From NCBI RefSeq assembly GCF_003751445.1, contig NZ_RJUU01000001.1, positions 3,229,001 to 3,293,000 of the forward strand: a DNA stretch of 64,000 bases. The letters are read 5' to 3'. The stretch comes from Streptomyces sp. 840.1. GTDB lineage: Bacteria > Actinomycetota > Actinomycetes > Streptomycetales > Streptomycetaceae. Positions 1 through 9,479 of this stretch are shown in pieces. Each line of letters starts with the position of its first letter. The stretch's first letter is position 1. Both the position numbers and the translations under genes were made by a program. Under the pieces are notes generated by a model. The model was not told the DNA's origin and did not search any database. It saw only the letters and a list, made by a program, of their open reading frames with translations.

Positions 1-551
1 CCCGCAAGGTCATCGAGAAGGTCGCCACCAAGGGGCGCGGCCCGAAGACCGGCTACGAGCGCGACAAGTTCGGGTACGCCTGGAAGGACTCCGTCGACCA
101 CGTGCCGCTGTCCCACAACGGCTGCGACACCCGCAACGACCTGCTGGCCCGGGACGGCAAGAAGGTCGAGTTCAGGTCGGGTTCGAAGTGCGTGGTCGCC
201 TCGATGACCCTCAAGGACCCGTACACCGGCAAGACCATCGAGTGGCGCAAGCAGCAGGCCACCAAGGTCCAGATCGACCACGTCATGCCGCTGTCGTACG
301 ACTGGCAGATGGGCGCCGCCCACTGGAACGAGTCCAAGCGGCAGCAGATCGCCAACGACCCGCTCAACCTCATCCCGGTGGACGGCCCGGCCAACAACGC
401 CAAGCGCGACTCGGGCCCGGCGTCCTGGCTGCCGCCGTACAAGCCGGTGCGATGCTCGTACGCGCTGCGGTTCGCGCAGGTCTCGCTGAAGTACGAACTC
501 CCGGTCACCACCGCCGACAAGAAGGTCATGCTGGAGCTGTGCGGCGGCTGA
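1..551 (+). CDS. HNH endonuclease family protein (5' end outside window)
   Basis: The reading frame is open from base 3 to the TGA at 549-551, so the start codon lies upstream. The visible part has the layout of the DUF1524/GmrSD-type HNH nucleases often secreted by actinobacteria: a conserved NGCDTRNDLLARD block, then the HNH core with IDHVMPLSYDW, then ANDPLNLIPVDG, NNAKRDSGPASWLPP and two late cysteines. The His in IDHV and the Asn/His residues after it would form the metal-binding beta-beta-alpha fold. Signal peptide and N terminus cannot be judged. It is followed by a strong hairpin at 582-619 and is not in an operon with the minus-strand toxin genes. Family assignment is by motif reading; substrate (nonspecific DNA or RNA) is inferred. 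Confidence 0.85.
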   Translation, partial: RKVIEKVATKGRGPKTGYERDKFGYAWKDSVDHVPLSHNGCDTRNDLLARDGKKVEFRSGSKCVVASMTLKDPYTGKTIEWRKQQATKVQIDHVMPLSYDWQMGAAHWNESKRQQIANDPLNLIPVDGPANNAKRDSGPASWLPPYKPVRCSYALRFAQVSLKYELPVTTADKKVMLELCGG

Positions 552-581
552 GGGCCGTGCGAAAACCTCTGGGCGAAAGCT

Positions 582-619
582 CGGCGGCCCCACCGGATCT
601 GATTCCTGTGGGGCCGCCG
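582..619. terminator. Intergenic hairpin, likely terminator
   Basis: Perfect 12-bp arms, CGGCGGCCCCAC at 582-593 and GTGGGGCCGCCG at 608-619, with a 14-nt loop. It sits 30 bp after the HNH stop and between convergent transcripts (HNH on plus, immunity gene on minus), so it could terminate from both sides. No T-tract, as usual for Streptomyces. The rest of 552-739 shows nothing else. Confidence 0.7.
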
Positions 620-739
620 GGGCGCTGTGCGGATTTTCCTACCTGGCGGATACTTCGTTCACTTCGGGCCGCCTGGCGGGTGGCAATATCTGCCCACCTC
701 GATTTCCGGAAATGTAAAGCGCCTCATCTGAATCATGCC

Positions 740-1210
740 TCAATGGTCTTCATCCGAGGTCATGGATCTCTCTGCTGCGGGTCGCAGCGCGTGGATCAGG
801 GCACACACGTTATCGGAAATTCTCTTCCAGGAATCCCCTTCTCCCAGAAAGTGCACGCTTGGATTGGTGAAGGATCCCCTGTAATCCAGCACGAAGGGAA
901 GATCGGGTCCGAGGTTCCCGATTATTACAGTATTCAGCCGCGACATGGTGCCTGGCATCGGGCGCGCCTCGGATGTGCCGAGATAGCATTGCAAAGTCTC
1001 TTCATCGAGCTCTTCGCGCCACCATGTGGTCATCCCGGTCATCTGGGAAATCGAATGGAAGCGGGGGCGGACGGGGGCCTGGCCAAACACCGCCTCGATT
1101 CGTGGGGAGTTGGCCAGATCCGCCCAGCTGCCATTCTTGATTGATTCGACCAGGCAGGCAGGGAGAGGCAGGCTGAATACCGACTCGCTGAATTCTGCTT
1201 CGCCGTTCAT
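740..1210 (-). CDS. SUKH/SMI1-KNR4-like immunity protein for the RHS toxin
   Basis: 156 residues, no signal peptide or membrane segment, so cytoplasmic. The C-terminal part (INTVIIG-type strand, LPFVLDYRGSF, then SVHFLG, then W..I.DNV.ALI.AL) follows the end of SUKH (SMI1/KNR4) immunity proteins, in which a strand ending LDYR is followed by P-x-V and a helix. The ATG at 1210-1208 overlaps the TGA of the RHS gene as ATGA, so it is translationally coupled to the toxin and needs no separate ribosome site. Known SUKH proteins bind and block the nuclease or other toxin tip encoded just upstream; that role here is inferred from position. GC looks lower than in the neighbouring core genes. The N-terminal third is not recognisable. 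Confidence 0.72.
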   Translation of the reverse strand: MNGEAEFSESVFSLPLPACLVESIKNGSWADLANSPRIEAVFGQAPVRPRFHSISQMTGMTTWWREELDEETLQCYLGTSEARPMPGTMSRLNTVIIGNLGPDLPFVLDYRGSFTNPSVHFLGEGDSWKRISDNVCALIHALRPAAERSMTSDEDH

Positions 1211-4200
1211 CTGGACCTCACCTGCCTGCCCGTGGCGCCGGCTATCGCATCCATTATCGCCTGTCTTCCCTCGAGAGGGGCCACGGGATCGCCATGGTTT
1301 CTTCGATTCACACTTCGTGAGAACCAGGCCACGGATATGCCGTCCTCCTCAAGGAATATATTGAATGCGACCGTGTCCCTGGAGCCCCTGAAGTGCCAGA
1401 AGTTGACTTCCCCGTGCCCTCCTTGCGACAGGACGGCATTCGGGAATCTCGAGGGATCCTTGTCGTCAATGCTCAGGCGGGCATAAAACACTCCGTCATT
1501 TGGGTCGTAGACTCCACTGTAAACGTCCCCTGTTGCAGCCTGGGAGAGTTCTGCCGAGTTATCGAACCCGTCCGCGTTGGAGATTATGTTCTCGTTGCAG
1601 TTGTGAACGAGGATCGATGTGGCCCTCGCCACAACATAGTAGGTGTGGACGTTGCCGACGGTCATGTTGTGGACGGTGGTGTCCTGGACCGTCCAGCGGG
1701 CGATCGCCGTGATCTGGACGTGCGTCCCCGCGCTGGTGCGGAGCCATTCGCCGGGCTTGAGGTCCGTGGCCTTGATCCAGGCGTTCAGTTCGGGGACCCA
1801 GAAGGGGTGGCCGTCGGTCGCGGTGACCTGGGCCGTTCTGGTGCCCTTCTTGCCGTCGGTGTCGATCGTGACCCTGACCAGGTGCTTCAGGCCCTGGCCC
1901 TTGATCTCGGCCGTGACCGTCTCGGTCCGGGTCTCACCGGTTGCCGGGTCGGTCGTGACGACCTTGTCGCCGGCCCTGACCTTCTCGATCGGCTTCGTCG
2001 AGCCGTCGGCCATCAGGACCTTGGTCCCCGGCACGAAGCTGTTGCACGTCCCGCCGGACTCGCCCGATGCCTCGGCCTTGCCCGAGCCGCCGCCGCCACT
2101 GGATCCGCCGCTGCTCTTGGTGGATCCGCCGGACTTGCCGCCCGGCTTCGAGCCGCCGCTGCCACCGCCGCCCTTGCCACCGCCGCCGCCGTGGGCCGAC
2201 ACCTTCGGGGCAGCCTTGGCCTGGGCCCTCTTCTGGACCGGGTTGCCGGTCTTCTTCGCGGCCGCGAGTGCCTTGTCGGCGGTTCTCTTCGCCGCCTCGG
2301 CCGCCTTCTTCTTGGCTCGCTGCGCCGCCAGCTTCTTGGCCCGCTCGATCGCCAGCTTCTTCGCCCGTAGCGCCGCCGCCTCGGCGGCCTTCGCCGCCTT
2401 GAGGACGATCTGGGCTGCCTTCTTCGCCGCCTGGAACGACTCGACGGCCTTGATCGTGCGCTTGACCGCCTTGATCACCGAGGGGATCTTGCCGAGCTTC
2501 GTCCAGGGGATGGCGTCGACCGCGATGCTGACGCACGACCACATGTCACCGCCGAAGCAGGCCATGGCGTCGTTGATGCCGATGAAGTCCTTCAGCGTCT
2601 CCCATGCCACGGCGAGGATCACCGAGGTCATGGACTTGCCCATCATCGACTGCGCCTGCGCGACCTGTGCCGCTGACAGGCCCGCGCCGGCCAGCGCCGC
2701 GGCCCGTTCGGTCGCCGAGAGAGAGATGGCCAGACCCGTGGGGTCGGACATCGTCACCGGGTTGTTGTGCGCGTAGGCGTACCCGTTGGACTGCAGTACG
2801 TCGTTGAGGTCCACCACCGGGTCGGCGGACAGGAAGCGTCCCACCACCGGGTCGTAGAGGCGGGCGCCCAGTGGGACGAAGCCGGACGCGTTGTCCTCGG
2901 AGGCGCCCAGGAAGCCGGTGTGCGCCCGGAGGCCGGCGCCGACCGTGTCCGCGCCGCGCTGGTTGCCGAACGGGTCCTGTTTGCGGATCCGTACCTGCAT
3001 TCCGCCGTCCAGGGCGACCTCGGCATAGGTGCTGCCCTGGTGGTCACCGGTCTGGGCGACGAGCCGGTCGGCGCTGTGGCCGTTGGCGTAGCGCATGACC
3101 GCGCCGCCGGGAGCGGCGTAGGTGCGCTGGGTGGTGACCAGGACGCCGCCCTGCTGGACGGTGACCTCGGCCTCGCCCAGGTACAGCGTGGCCTGCTTCC
3201 CCTTGATCGTCAGCAGGCGGGAGCCGTCGGGGCCGTAGATGTGACGGGTGTCGTTCTGCGGCGCCCACAGCTGTTCGGCCTTCGTGCTGTCGCAGGAGGC
3301 CAGTACGACGGCGGTGGTATCGGCCGAGTCGGCGTTCTTGACGGACAGGCACAGTGCCGAGGCGACGTGGATGAGCTGGCCGGAGGCGTTCCGCTTCAGT
3401 TCCTGGCCGGCCGAGCCGTCGCACTTCTGGATCTGGACCGCGGACCCGGCGGTGGTGCCGGTGGGCTGGACACACCACTTGCCGTAGATGTCGAGCGTGC
3501 CCCGGTCGGGGTCGGTCGGTGCCTTCCCCGGGGTGGGGGTGAAGCGCCAGTCCTGCGCCTGGGAGGAGTTGCAGGAGTACAACTCGACCGGCGTCCCCGC
3601 CACCGCGGCACTGTTGGTGAGGTCGAGACACTTGTCGGCGAGGCCCACGTACGGGGTCTTGCCGCCGGCGCCCGCGCCCTTGATGCGGTCGACCTTGCCG
3701 TCGTACGTCCAGGTCAGGTCCTGCTTGTCACCGTTCTCCAGGGACGTGACGGACTTGGTCTCACCGGTCAGCTCGTACAGCCGCTCCGCCTCGGCCTTGA
3801 CCTGGGCGCCGGCCGGTGTGGTGTAGGTCTTCGACACCTTGGCCAGCGTGTGCGGCTGGGTGCCGTCCGCCTTGCCGTAGGTATAGGTGCTGGTGGCGTC
3901 CTTGCCGGTGTCGCCGGTGAGGTCCTTCTCGGTCAGCTTGGTGCGGTTGCCGAGCAGGTCGTACTCGTACTCCTGCCAGTAGCCGGAACCGTCCTTGCCG
4001 GCGGCCACGGCGACCGATCCGGCGCTGTCCTTCGGGCCGGTGCAGGCGCTCTGGTCCTTGGCGGTCCAGGCGGTCTTCAGCTGGCCCAGCGGGTCGTAGA
4101 CGAAGCACTGCCGTTCGTCGATGCCGGTCGCCGCCTCCTGGATCGAGGTGACGTTTCCGGCCGGGTCGTAGGTGTACGAGCGCTTGGAGACGAGATTGCC

Positions 4201-7200
4201 GGGGACCACCGACTGGTCGCCGCTCTGCTCGCGGTAGACCTGCTGGTCCTTCAGCTCGCCACTCGACTCGTCGAACGTCGACTGCGTCCACACCCGGTAG
4301 GGCTGGGCGCCAAGCGTGGAGCGCAGCACCTGGCCGTAGGGGTCGTAGACCGTTTCGGCGCCGTACCAGTCCTTGCCGGAGACCGACAGCGGCTTGCCGT
4401 CCTCGTTGTAGCGGACGACGAGCTTCTCCGCGTCGAACGCGCCGACCTTCGGCAGCGTGGAGCTCTCCAGTACGCCGTCGGCGGCGTAGTCGTAGGAGTA
4501 CGTGTACGACTTGTCCAGGCCCCACGTGTCGGCCAGCGTGGCCGGCAGGCTCAGCGTGGTGGACGTCGGCTGGTAGTCCTTGGTGTAGCCGTCGACCTTC
4601 TGCGTGTAGGCCTGGCCGTCGGTGTAGCGGGTGGCGGTGGAGGGCAGGCCCTTGCCGCCGGGGGCCAGGTCGTAGCCGTAGTCGGCCAGGAGGGTGCCGC
4701 TCGCGTCGTTCAGCCGCTGCTGGGTGGGCCGCGACAACTGGTCGTAGCCGTTCCAGACGGTGATGCCGCGGGCGTTCTTCGTGGTGAGGACGCGGTCGTG
4801 GTTGTCGTAGGTGTTCCGCGTCGTGCCCGTGTCCGGGTCGGTGGCGGTCTCCTGACGGCCCCGGCTGTCGTACGTCCAGGTCCACGGGTGGGCGGTGTCG
4901 GCGGAGTTGACCGCCTGGACCAGCTGTCCGCGGGTGTCGTACCGGTAGCGCATCGACGTCATGCCGTCGGGCGCGGCCGGGTTGAGGGTGTCCACGCGGG
5001 ACGTGCGGCCGAGGGCGTCGGTGTAGACCTGGTAGGACGAGGCGCCCTGCGGGTTGATGACCTTCGACCAGTCCAGGCCGTACTCGTAGCGGGTGGCCCG
5101 CTCCTCGACCGGCTGGGACGACGACTCGTGGGTCAGCGGGTCCTCGACCTTGAGGAAGGGCGTCTCCTTGAGCACGCGGCCGGAACCGTCGTAGGCGTAG
5201 CGCGTGATGTTCGGGATGGCTGTGTCGCTGACCGGGGTGAACAGCTCGCCCGCTGTGGCCTCGTTGGTCAGGTAGGCGTTGTTGGTCTGCCACACCTCAC
5301 CGGAGCTGTTGTACAGCGTGTCGGTGATGAGCCGTCCGCCGCCGTCCGCCTGCTCCTGCGTCTGCCGCTCGCGGCCGAGGCCGTCGTAGAGCGTGACGGA
5401 GGTCTCGATGCGGTTGTCGTGGCCACGCGTGTAGGTGGTGACGTAGGAGGGCTTGCGGTCCTCGCCCGCCTTGTACTCCGGTACCGAGTAGACCGCCCTG
5501 AAGTCCGGCACGGCCGTGTCGGAGGGGGTCCGGTCGGCGGCCCAGGCCTTCTCGAGCCGGCCCAGTGGGTCGAACTCGGCCTGGCTGACGTGGTTGTTCG
5601 CGTCGGTCGTCTTCAGGGTGGTACCGCGACCGGGCTCGACCTCACGGATCTCGGAGTGTCCTGCGGCGTTGGTCTGGGTGACCTTGAAGACCTGGCCGGT
5701 GTCCGGCTCGTAGGTGATCGAGCCGGCGGGCTTGTCGTCCTGGTCGGTCGCGCTCACCACACGGCCGACCGCGTCGAACGCGGTGCTGCCGTCGGACTGC
5801 CAGCCGGTTCCGGTGCCGTTGACCGACCAGGTCCGGGACGCCTCGCCCTTCGTGGTGGACGCGAGCGCCGCACCGTAGGCCTGGCCGTCGTACGCGGTCC
5901 TGGTGCCGCCGTTCAGCGTCGACAGGGTGGCGAAGTCGGCCGCGGCGCAGGTGGTCGGGGAGATCAGGACCTGCTTGGACAGGCCGATGAGGTTCTTCGC
6001 GGTGTTGTGGACGTACTCCGACTTGGTGCAGGACTCGTCGCCGGACTTGCCCGTGTCGCCGAGCGACTCCACCTGGACGGGCAGGCCGTAGACCGAATCG
6101 TAGGTCGTGTGCGTCTTCACCGTCCGCTCGGTGCGGGGGTCGTCACTGTTCTTGCCGGAGGACCTGGTGTACGCGATCTCGTCGGGTTCGGTCACCCGCC
6201 AGGCGCGCAGCGGGTCCAGGCCGTCGTCGCGGTTGCGGTGGGCGAGTTCGGTGGCGGCCGGGACGGTGAGGGAGCGGGACACCCAGTCCGTGTCGGCGTC
6301 GTCCGCCTCCTCGTAGTCGAGTTCCTCGGCGATACGGCCGGCGAACGGTTCTCTGTCCTTGGCGATCTCGGCGCCCTCGATGTCCTTCACCGAGACGTCG
6401 TCACCCATGCCGCGGAAGAAGCGGGTGACGGACTTGGAGCGCGTGGAGCCGATCGTCTTGTCGTCGGCACCGGTGATCACCGAGGTCTGCTCGAACCCGG
6501 CGAACTGCGAGTAGGTGCGGGTGGACTTCTTGGTGAACTCGCCCTCGGCGAGCTTCCAGCCCGCGTTCTTGTACTGGTACTCGGTCTGCGTCGTGTACGC
6601 CCCGTTGACGTTGGGGAGTTCCTCGATCGTTCCCACCACGTACTTGTGGAACCAGTCGATGTCCTCGACCTCGGGGTCGGGATGCCAGAACGACGGGTAG
6701 CACAGACGGGTGTTGGACTTCAGCGCCGTCTTGTCGGACTTGCCGGGCAGGCCGGTTCCGGTGGCGCAGTCACCGGCGGGCTCCTTGTAGGTGACGACGG
6801 TCTCGCCGCCGTACTCGTTGATGACGCGCCCGATGCGCAGCCGCGAGAAGCCTGGCCGCGGGTCGTTCGGGCGCTTCACCCGGTTCGGCATGTCCTCGGC
6901 GTTGGACTCGAAGCGCACCGCGTTCATGGGGACGTTCTTGTCGGTGCTGCCGTTGCGGGCGTATCCGGTGCGCTGCACCGACTCCAGCCACAGGGCCGTG
7001 TTCGGGCCGGTCTTCAGGACCGGGAAGTTCTGCGTCAGCGTGAACCGGTCGACCACCTGACGCGCGGTGGTGTCCGTCCGGCGCTGCGCCGAGGTCTGGA
7101 TCTGCACCAGGCGCTTGCGGCTCCAGAAGGAGGGCCCGGCGTTCCAGCATTTCGTCTTGTAACTGGAGGTGACCTTCCGGCAGTCCAGGTCGGCCGGCGT

Positions 7201-9132
7201 GTCGTACCAGATGCGGTACTTGCCCGGGTCCTTGTCCTCGAAGTTCGCGTCCGAGCAGGTCAGACTGCCTTCGGCGAGGCAGCGCTCGGTGACGGTGAAG
7301 TTGACGCGGGCCGGGGCGACGGCCGTGAACAGGGTGTTCTTGCGCTGGCCGTAGTCGATGTGGTCGAGCCAGCCGTCGCGGTCGTAGACGACCGGGGCCT
7401 TGAAGTCGAAGTTGCGGGCGTAGTAGTTCTGCGCCTTCTTCCACCAGAAGGACATGGCGTTCTCATGGATGTCCTCGACGTAGTCGAGGCTCCAGCGCCA
7501 GCCCTGGGTGCACGAGGAGTGGGCCCAGTCGCCGGCCTTGTAGCAGTCCTCGCCCGCGTGGTTGCCGTACACGGGGACGGTCAGCACCGAGTCGGTGACC
7601 GGCTGGCCGGAGGTCCAGCCGGGCAGCTTGTTCCGGCCGAACCAGTAGCGGGTGCCGTCACGTGTGGTGACGACCCAGTACTCGCCGTCCTTGGCGCCGT
7701 TGGCGTTGTCCGCGTCGGTCAGCCGCTCCACCCGGGAGCCGTCGCCGTTGGCCGTGAACCACGTGCCCTGGTCCTTGTCCCAGACCAGCTCGGTGGTCAT
7801 GCCGCCGAGCGACAGGGTGGCGTTGTCGGAGCCCCAGCACAGGTCCGCGGTGCGGTGCGTCTTGTTGTTGGAGCCCTCCTTCTTGGAGTCCTCGCGGCAG
7901 TTGGCGTACGTCCGGGTGATCGATCCCGGGTTGTAGTCCCAGCCGTCGCCGATCCAGGAGGCCTGGTTGTTGGTGGAGGACGTGCGTCCGTCGACCGACT
8001 GCGAGGAGTAGCCCAGGGAGATCTTGGGCGACAGCCCGCCGGCGCTCTCCGGCACCTGTACGTCGTAGGAGTACGTGAAGGCGCCCGAGGAGGAACCGGC
8101 CGACCAGGCGCCGGACGACAGCAGCGGGGTAGCGGTGAAGTCGCCCGAGGCCGAGGCGCCGGTGTCCATCGCGCCGATGACCTGCGGGCCGGAGGCGTCC
8201 ACGGCCGGCAGGACGTCGCTGTCGCGGTAGGACGCGGAGCGGACGCTCGCGCCCGACGTCGTCGAACCCGCGTCACCGCCCAGCAGGCCGGAGACCGGGA
8301 CGGAGCCGGTGAGGATCTTGCGGGTGGCCGACTTCTTCGCTGCCCCGGTCCGGGTGGGCGCCTTCGCGGCGGGGACCACCTCGACCGAACTGCGCAGCCG
8401 CTCGGGCTGCTTGTCGGCCTGGCCGGACATGGTCGTCACGCCGTCGTCGGTGGCGCAGTCGCCGGTGTCGGGTGCGTCGAGGACGCAGTCCGGCAGCAGG
8501 ACCAGGCCGAAGCGGTCGGCGGCCTGCGGGCCGTAGAGGTCGGCGAATCCGGTGGTGTCGACGGCGATGGAGACCTGCGCCGCGGGGTCGGCACCGGCCG
8601 GCGGCGTGACCCTCATGATCATTCCGGAGACGCCCGCGTCCTGGGACGTGCTCGGCGCTGCCAGGCCGACCTTCCAGTCGCCGGCGATCGCGGCCGGGTC
8701 GGTGCCCTCGGGCACGCCGACGGCGATGGGGAGGTCGTCGACGGCGACCGTCGTACCGGGCGCGGTGTCCGCTGTCAGCGTGGCGACACCCTCGTCGGGC
8801 GACCAGGGTGTGACGGCGGTCGGCTGGTACGGATCGACGGGTACTTCGTCCGCGGTGGTGAGGTTCTTCTCGGCTTCCTCGTCCCCATCGAGCGCGGTGC
8901 TCTCGGGGAGGTCGGGGAGCTTGACCTCCTCGCGGCTCATGCCGGGGCCGGGTATCGCCCATGCCTCGGCGCTGAGGCTGCCCATCGAAAGGGACAGCGC
9001 CAGAAGTAGGACGGTGGCCACTCGGCTCTGCCGGTGGCGACGTCGTTGTGACTTCGTCCCGACCGGGCGTGAGCGCCCCAGCCACGACGGCGGACTTTGA
9101 GCACGCATACGCGTCGACCCCACCCAAGGCAT
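1207..9132 (-). CDS. RHS-repeat polymorphic toxin with ricin-type lectin, Hint domain and unassigned C-terminal toxin
   Basis: 2641 residues. Basic N-region and hydrophobic stretch (VATVLLLALSLSMGSLS, ending AEAWA) form a signal peptide, so it is exported. Around residues 350-395 is an SpvB/TcaC-like start (FTYSYDVQVPESAGGLSPKI). YD/RHS repeats fill most of 400-2130 (for example YTYDPAGNVTSI). A ricin B-type trefoil is inserted at about 1830-1955 (DKCLDLTN, three CxxxxxQxW-like lobes). The RHS core motif ends about 2135 (GARLYDPVVGRFLSADP ... NNPVTMSDPTGL). An Ala/Lys helix (2240-2330) and Gly-rich linker precede a Hint domain (2360-2512: CNSFVPGTKVLMADG ... GHPFWV ... VHNC). After VHN-C lie about 130 residues forming the toxin tip, of no family I recognise. 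ATG 9132 is used; ATG 9108 is an alternative. The tip and its coupled immunity gene look exchangeable. Confidence 0.93.
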   Translation of the reverse strand: MPWVGSTRMRAQSPPSWLGRSRPVGTKSQRRRHRQSRVATVLLLALSLSMGSLSAEAWAIPGPGMSREEVKLPDLPESTALDGDEEAEKNLTTADEVPVDPYQPTAVTPWSPDEGVATLTADTAPGTTVAVDDLPIAVGVPEGTDPAAIAGDWKVGLAAPSTSQDAGVSGMIMRVTPPAGADPAAQVSIAVDTTGFADLYGPQAADRFGLVLLPDCVLDAPDTGDCATDDGVTTMSGQADKQPERLRSSVEVVPAAKAPTRTGAAKKSATRKILTGSVPVSGLLGGDAGSTTSGASVRSASYRDSDVLPAVDASGPQVIGAMDTGASASGDFTATPLLSSGAWSAGSSSGAFTYSYDVQVPESAGGLSPKISLGYSSQSVDGRTSSTNNQASWIGDGWDYNPGSITRTYANCREDSKKEGSNNKTHRTADLCWGSDNATLSLGGMTTELVWDKDQGTWFTANGDGSRVERLTDADNANGAKDGEYWVVTTRDGTRYWFGRNKLPGWTSGQPVTDSVLTVPVYGNHAGEDCYKAGDWAHSSCTQGWRWSLDYVEDIHENAMSFWWKKAQNYYARNFDFKAPVVYDRDGWLDHIDYGQRKNTLFTAVAPARVNFTVTERCLAEGSLTCSDANFEDKDPGKYRIWYDTPADLDCRKVTSSYKTKCWNAGPSFWSRKRLVQIQTSAQRRTDTTARQVVDRFTLTQNFPVLKTGPNTALWLESVQRTGYARNGSTDKNVPMNAVRFESNAEDMPNRVKRPNDPRPGFSRLRIGRVINEYGGETVVTYKEPAGDCATGTGLPGKSDKTALKSNTRLCYPSFWHPDPEVEDIDWFHKYVVGTIEELPNVNGAYTTQTEYQYKNAGWKLAEGEFTKKSTRTYSQFAGFEQTSVITGADDKTIGSTRSKSVTRFFRGMGDDVSVKDIEGAEIAKDREPFAGRIAEELDYEEADDADTDWVSRSLTVPAATELAHRNRDDGLDPLRAWRVTEPDEIAYTRSSGKNSDDPRTERTVKTHTTYDSVYGLPVQVESLGDTGKSGDESCTKSEYVHNTAKNLIGLSKQVLISPTTCAAADFATLSTLNGGTRTAYDGQAYGAALASTTKGEASRTWSVNGTGTGWQSDGSTAFDAVGRVVSATDQDDKPAGSITYEPDTGQVFKVTQTNAAGHSEIREVEPGRGTTLKTTDANNHVSQAEFDPLGRLEKAWAADRTPSDTAVPDFRAVYSVPEYKAGEDRKPSYVTTYTRGHDNRIETSVTLYDGLGRERQTQEQADGGGRLITDTLYNSSGEVWQTNNAYLTNEATAGELFTPVSDTAIPNITRYAYDGSGRVLKETPFLKVEDPLTHESSSQPVEERATRYEYGLDWSKVINPQGASSYQVYTDALGRTSRVDTLNPAAPDGMTSMRYRYDTRGQLVQAVNSADTAHPWTWTYDSRGRQETATDPDTGTTRNTYDNHDRVLTTKNARGITVWNGYDQLSRPTQQRLNDASGTLLADYGYDLAPGGKGLPSTATRYTDGQAYTQKVDGYTKDYQPTSTTLSLPATLADTWGLDKSYTYSYDYAADGVLESSTLPKVGAFDAEKLVVRYNEDGKPLSVSGKDWYGAETVYDPYGQVLRSTLGAQPYRVWTQSTFDESSGELKDQQVYREQSGDQSVVPGNLVSKRSYTYDPAGNVTSIQEAATGIDERQCFVYDPLGQLKTAWTAKDQSACTGPKDSAGSVAVAAGKDGSGYWQEYEYDLLGNRTKLTEKDLTGDTGKDATSTYTYGKADGTQPHTLAKVSKTYTTPAGAQVKAEAERLYELTGETKSVTSLENGDKQDLTWTYDGKVDRIKGAGAGGKTPYVGLADKCLDLTNSAAVAGTPVELYSCNSSQAQDWRFTPTPGKAPTDPDRGTLDIYGKWCVQPTGTTAGSAVQIQKCDGSAGQELKRNASGQLIHVASALCLSVKNADSADTTAVVLASCDSTKAEQLWAPQNDTRHIYGPDGSRLLTIKGKQATLYLGEAEVTVQQGGVLVTTQRTYAAPGGAVMRYANGHSADRLVAQTGDHQGSTYAEVALDGGMQVRIRKQDPFGNQRGADTVGAGLRAHTGFLGASEDNASGFVPLGARLYDPVVGRFLSADPVVDLNDVLQSNGYAYAHNNPVTMSDPTGLAISLSATERAAALAGAGLSAAQVAQAQSMMGKSMTSVILAVAWETLKDFIGINDAMACFGGDMWSCVSIAVDAIPWTKLGKIPSVIKAVKRTIKAVESFQAAKKAAQIVLKAAKAAEAAALRAKKLAIERAKKLAAQRAKKKAAEAAKRTADKALAAAKKTGNPVQKRAQAKAAPKVSAHGGGGGKGGGGSGGSKPGGKSGGSTKSSGGSSGGGGSGKAEASGESGGTCNSFVPGTKVLMADGSTKPIEKVRAGDKVVTTDPATGETRTETVTAEIKGQGLKHLVRVTIDTDGKKGTRTAQVTATDGHPFWVPELNAWIKATDLKPGEWLRTSAGTHVQITAIARWTVQDTTVHNMTVGNVHTYYVVARATSILVHNCNENIISNADGFDNSAELSQAATGDVYSGVYDPNDGVFYARLSIDDKDPSRFPNAVLSQGGHGEVNFWHFRGSRDTVAFNIFLEEDGISVAWFSRSVNRRNHGDPVAPLEGRQAIMDAIAGATGRQVRSR

Positions 9133-9479
9133 GCGAAGAACAACAGATAGCGCCCGAACCCTCTGTCATGAACCCCGCAGATTTCAAGATCGGCCGAGAG
9201 GGGTGCGAACGGGTCCGTGTGATCTGCGTCATGCGTCATGCACTGACATACCGTCAACGTTGCGGATAAGTCGATAAAATGTCGAGAAGCCCTGCCTACC
9301 GCCTCACTTCGGGTGATCAAAAGCCGCACATCACGCACGGTCAAAGGCCGGTCACGTGCGCACCATTCATTCGTCACGACTTCATAAATTCTCCATATGT
9401 AGATCGCATATGGATTTCGTGTGATGGTGTGCGCGCCCATGCCCGTTCACCTGGTCCCACACGGGAGTAGACCGCCGCC
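9133..9479. promoter_or_regulatory. Divergent promoter region with CCATATG palindrome
   Basis: This 347-bp region separates the start codons of the RHS toxin (minus) and the FG-GAP protein (plus) and is clearly less GC-rich than its surroundings, as expected for promoters. It contains a perfect inverted repeat CCATATG-N7-CATATGG at 9393-9413, about 70 bp before the GTG of the plus gene, and short GTCATGC direct repeats near 9228-9240. No regulator gene lies next to it. No coding sequence is supportable here. Confidence 0.55.

Noticed and set aside
188..1144. Open plus-strand frame over the HNH and immunity genes
   Set aside because: Arg/Ala-rich product without domains; it crosses the terminator hairpin and runs antisense to the immunity gene.
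1393..1605. Deaminase assignment for the toxin tip based on GGHGEVN
   Set aside because: A His-x-Glu is present but the PCxxC zinc motif expected for deaminases is missing, so I left it unassigned.
2767..9009. Very long plus-strand open frame (about 2080 codons) opposite the RHS gene
   Set aside because: It mirrors the RHS gene in a high-GC antisense frame, has Val/Gly/Arg-rich composition with no domain, and no ribosome site. The minus frame has signal peptide and clear domains.
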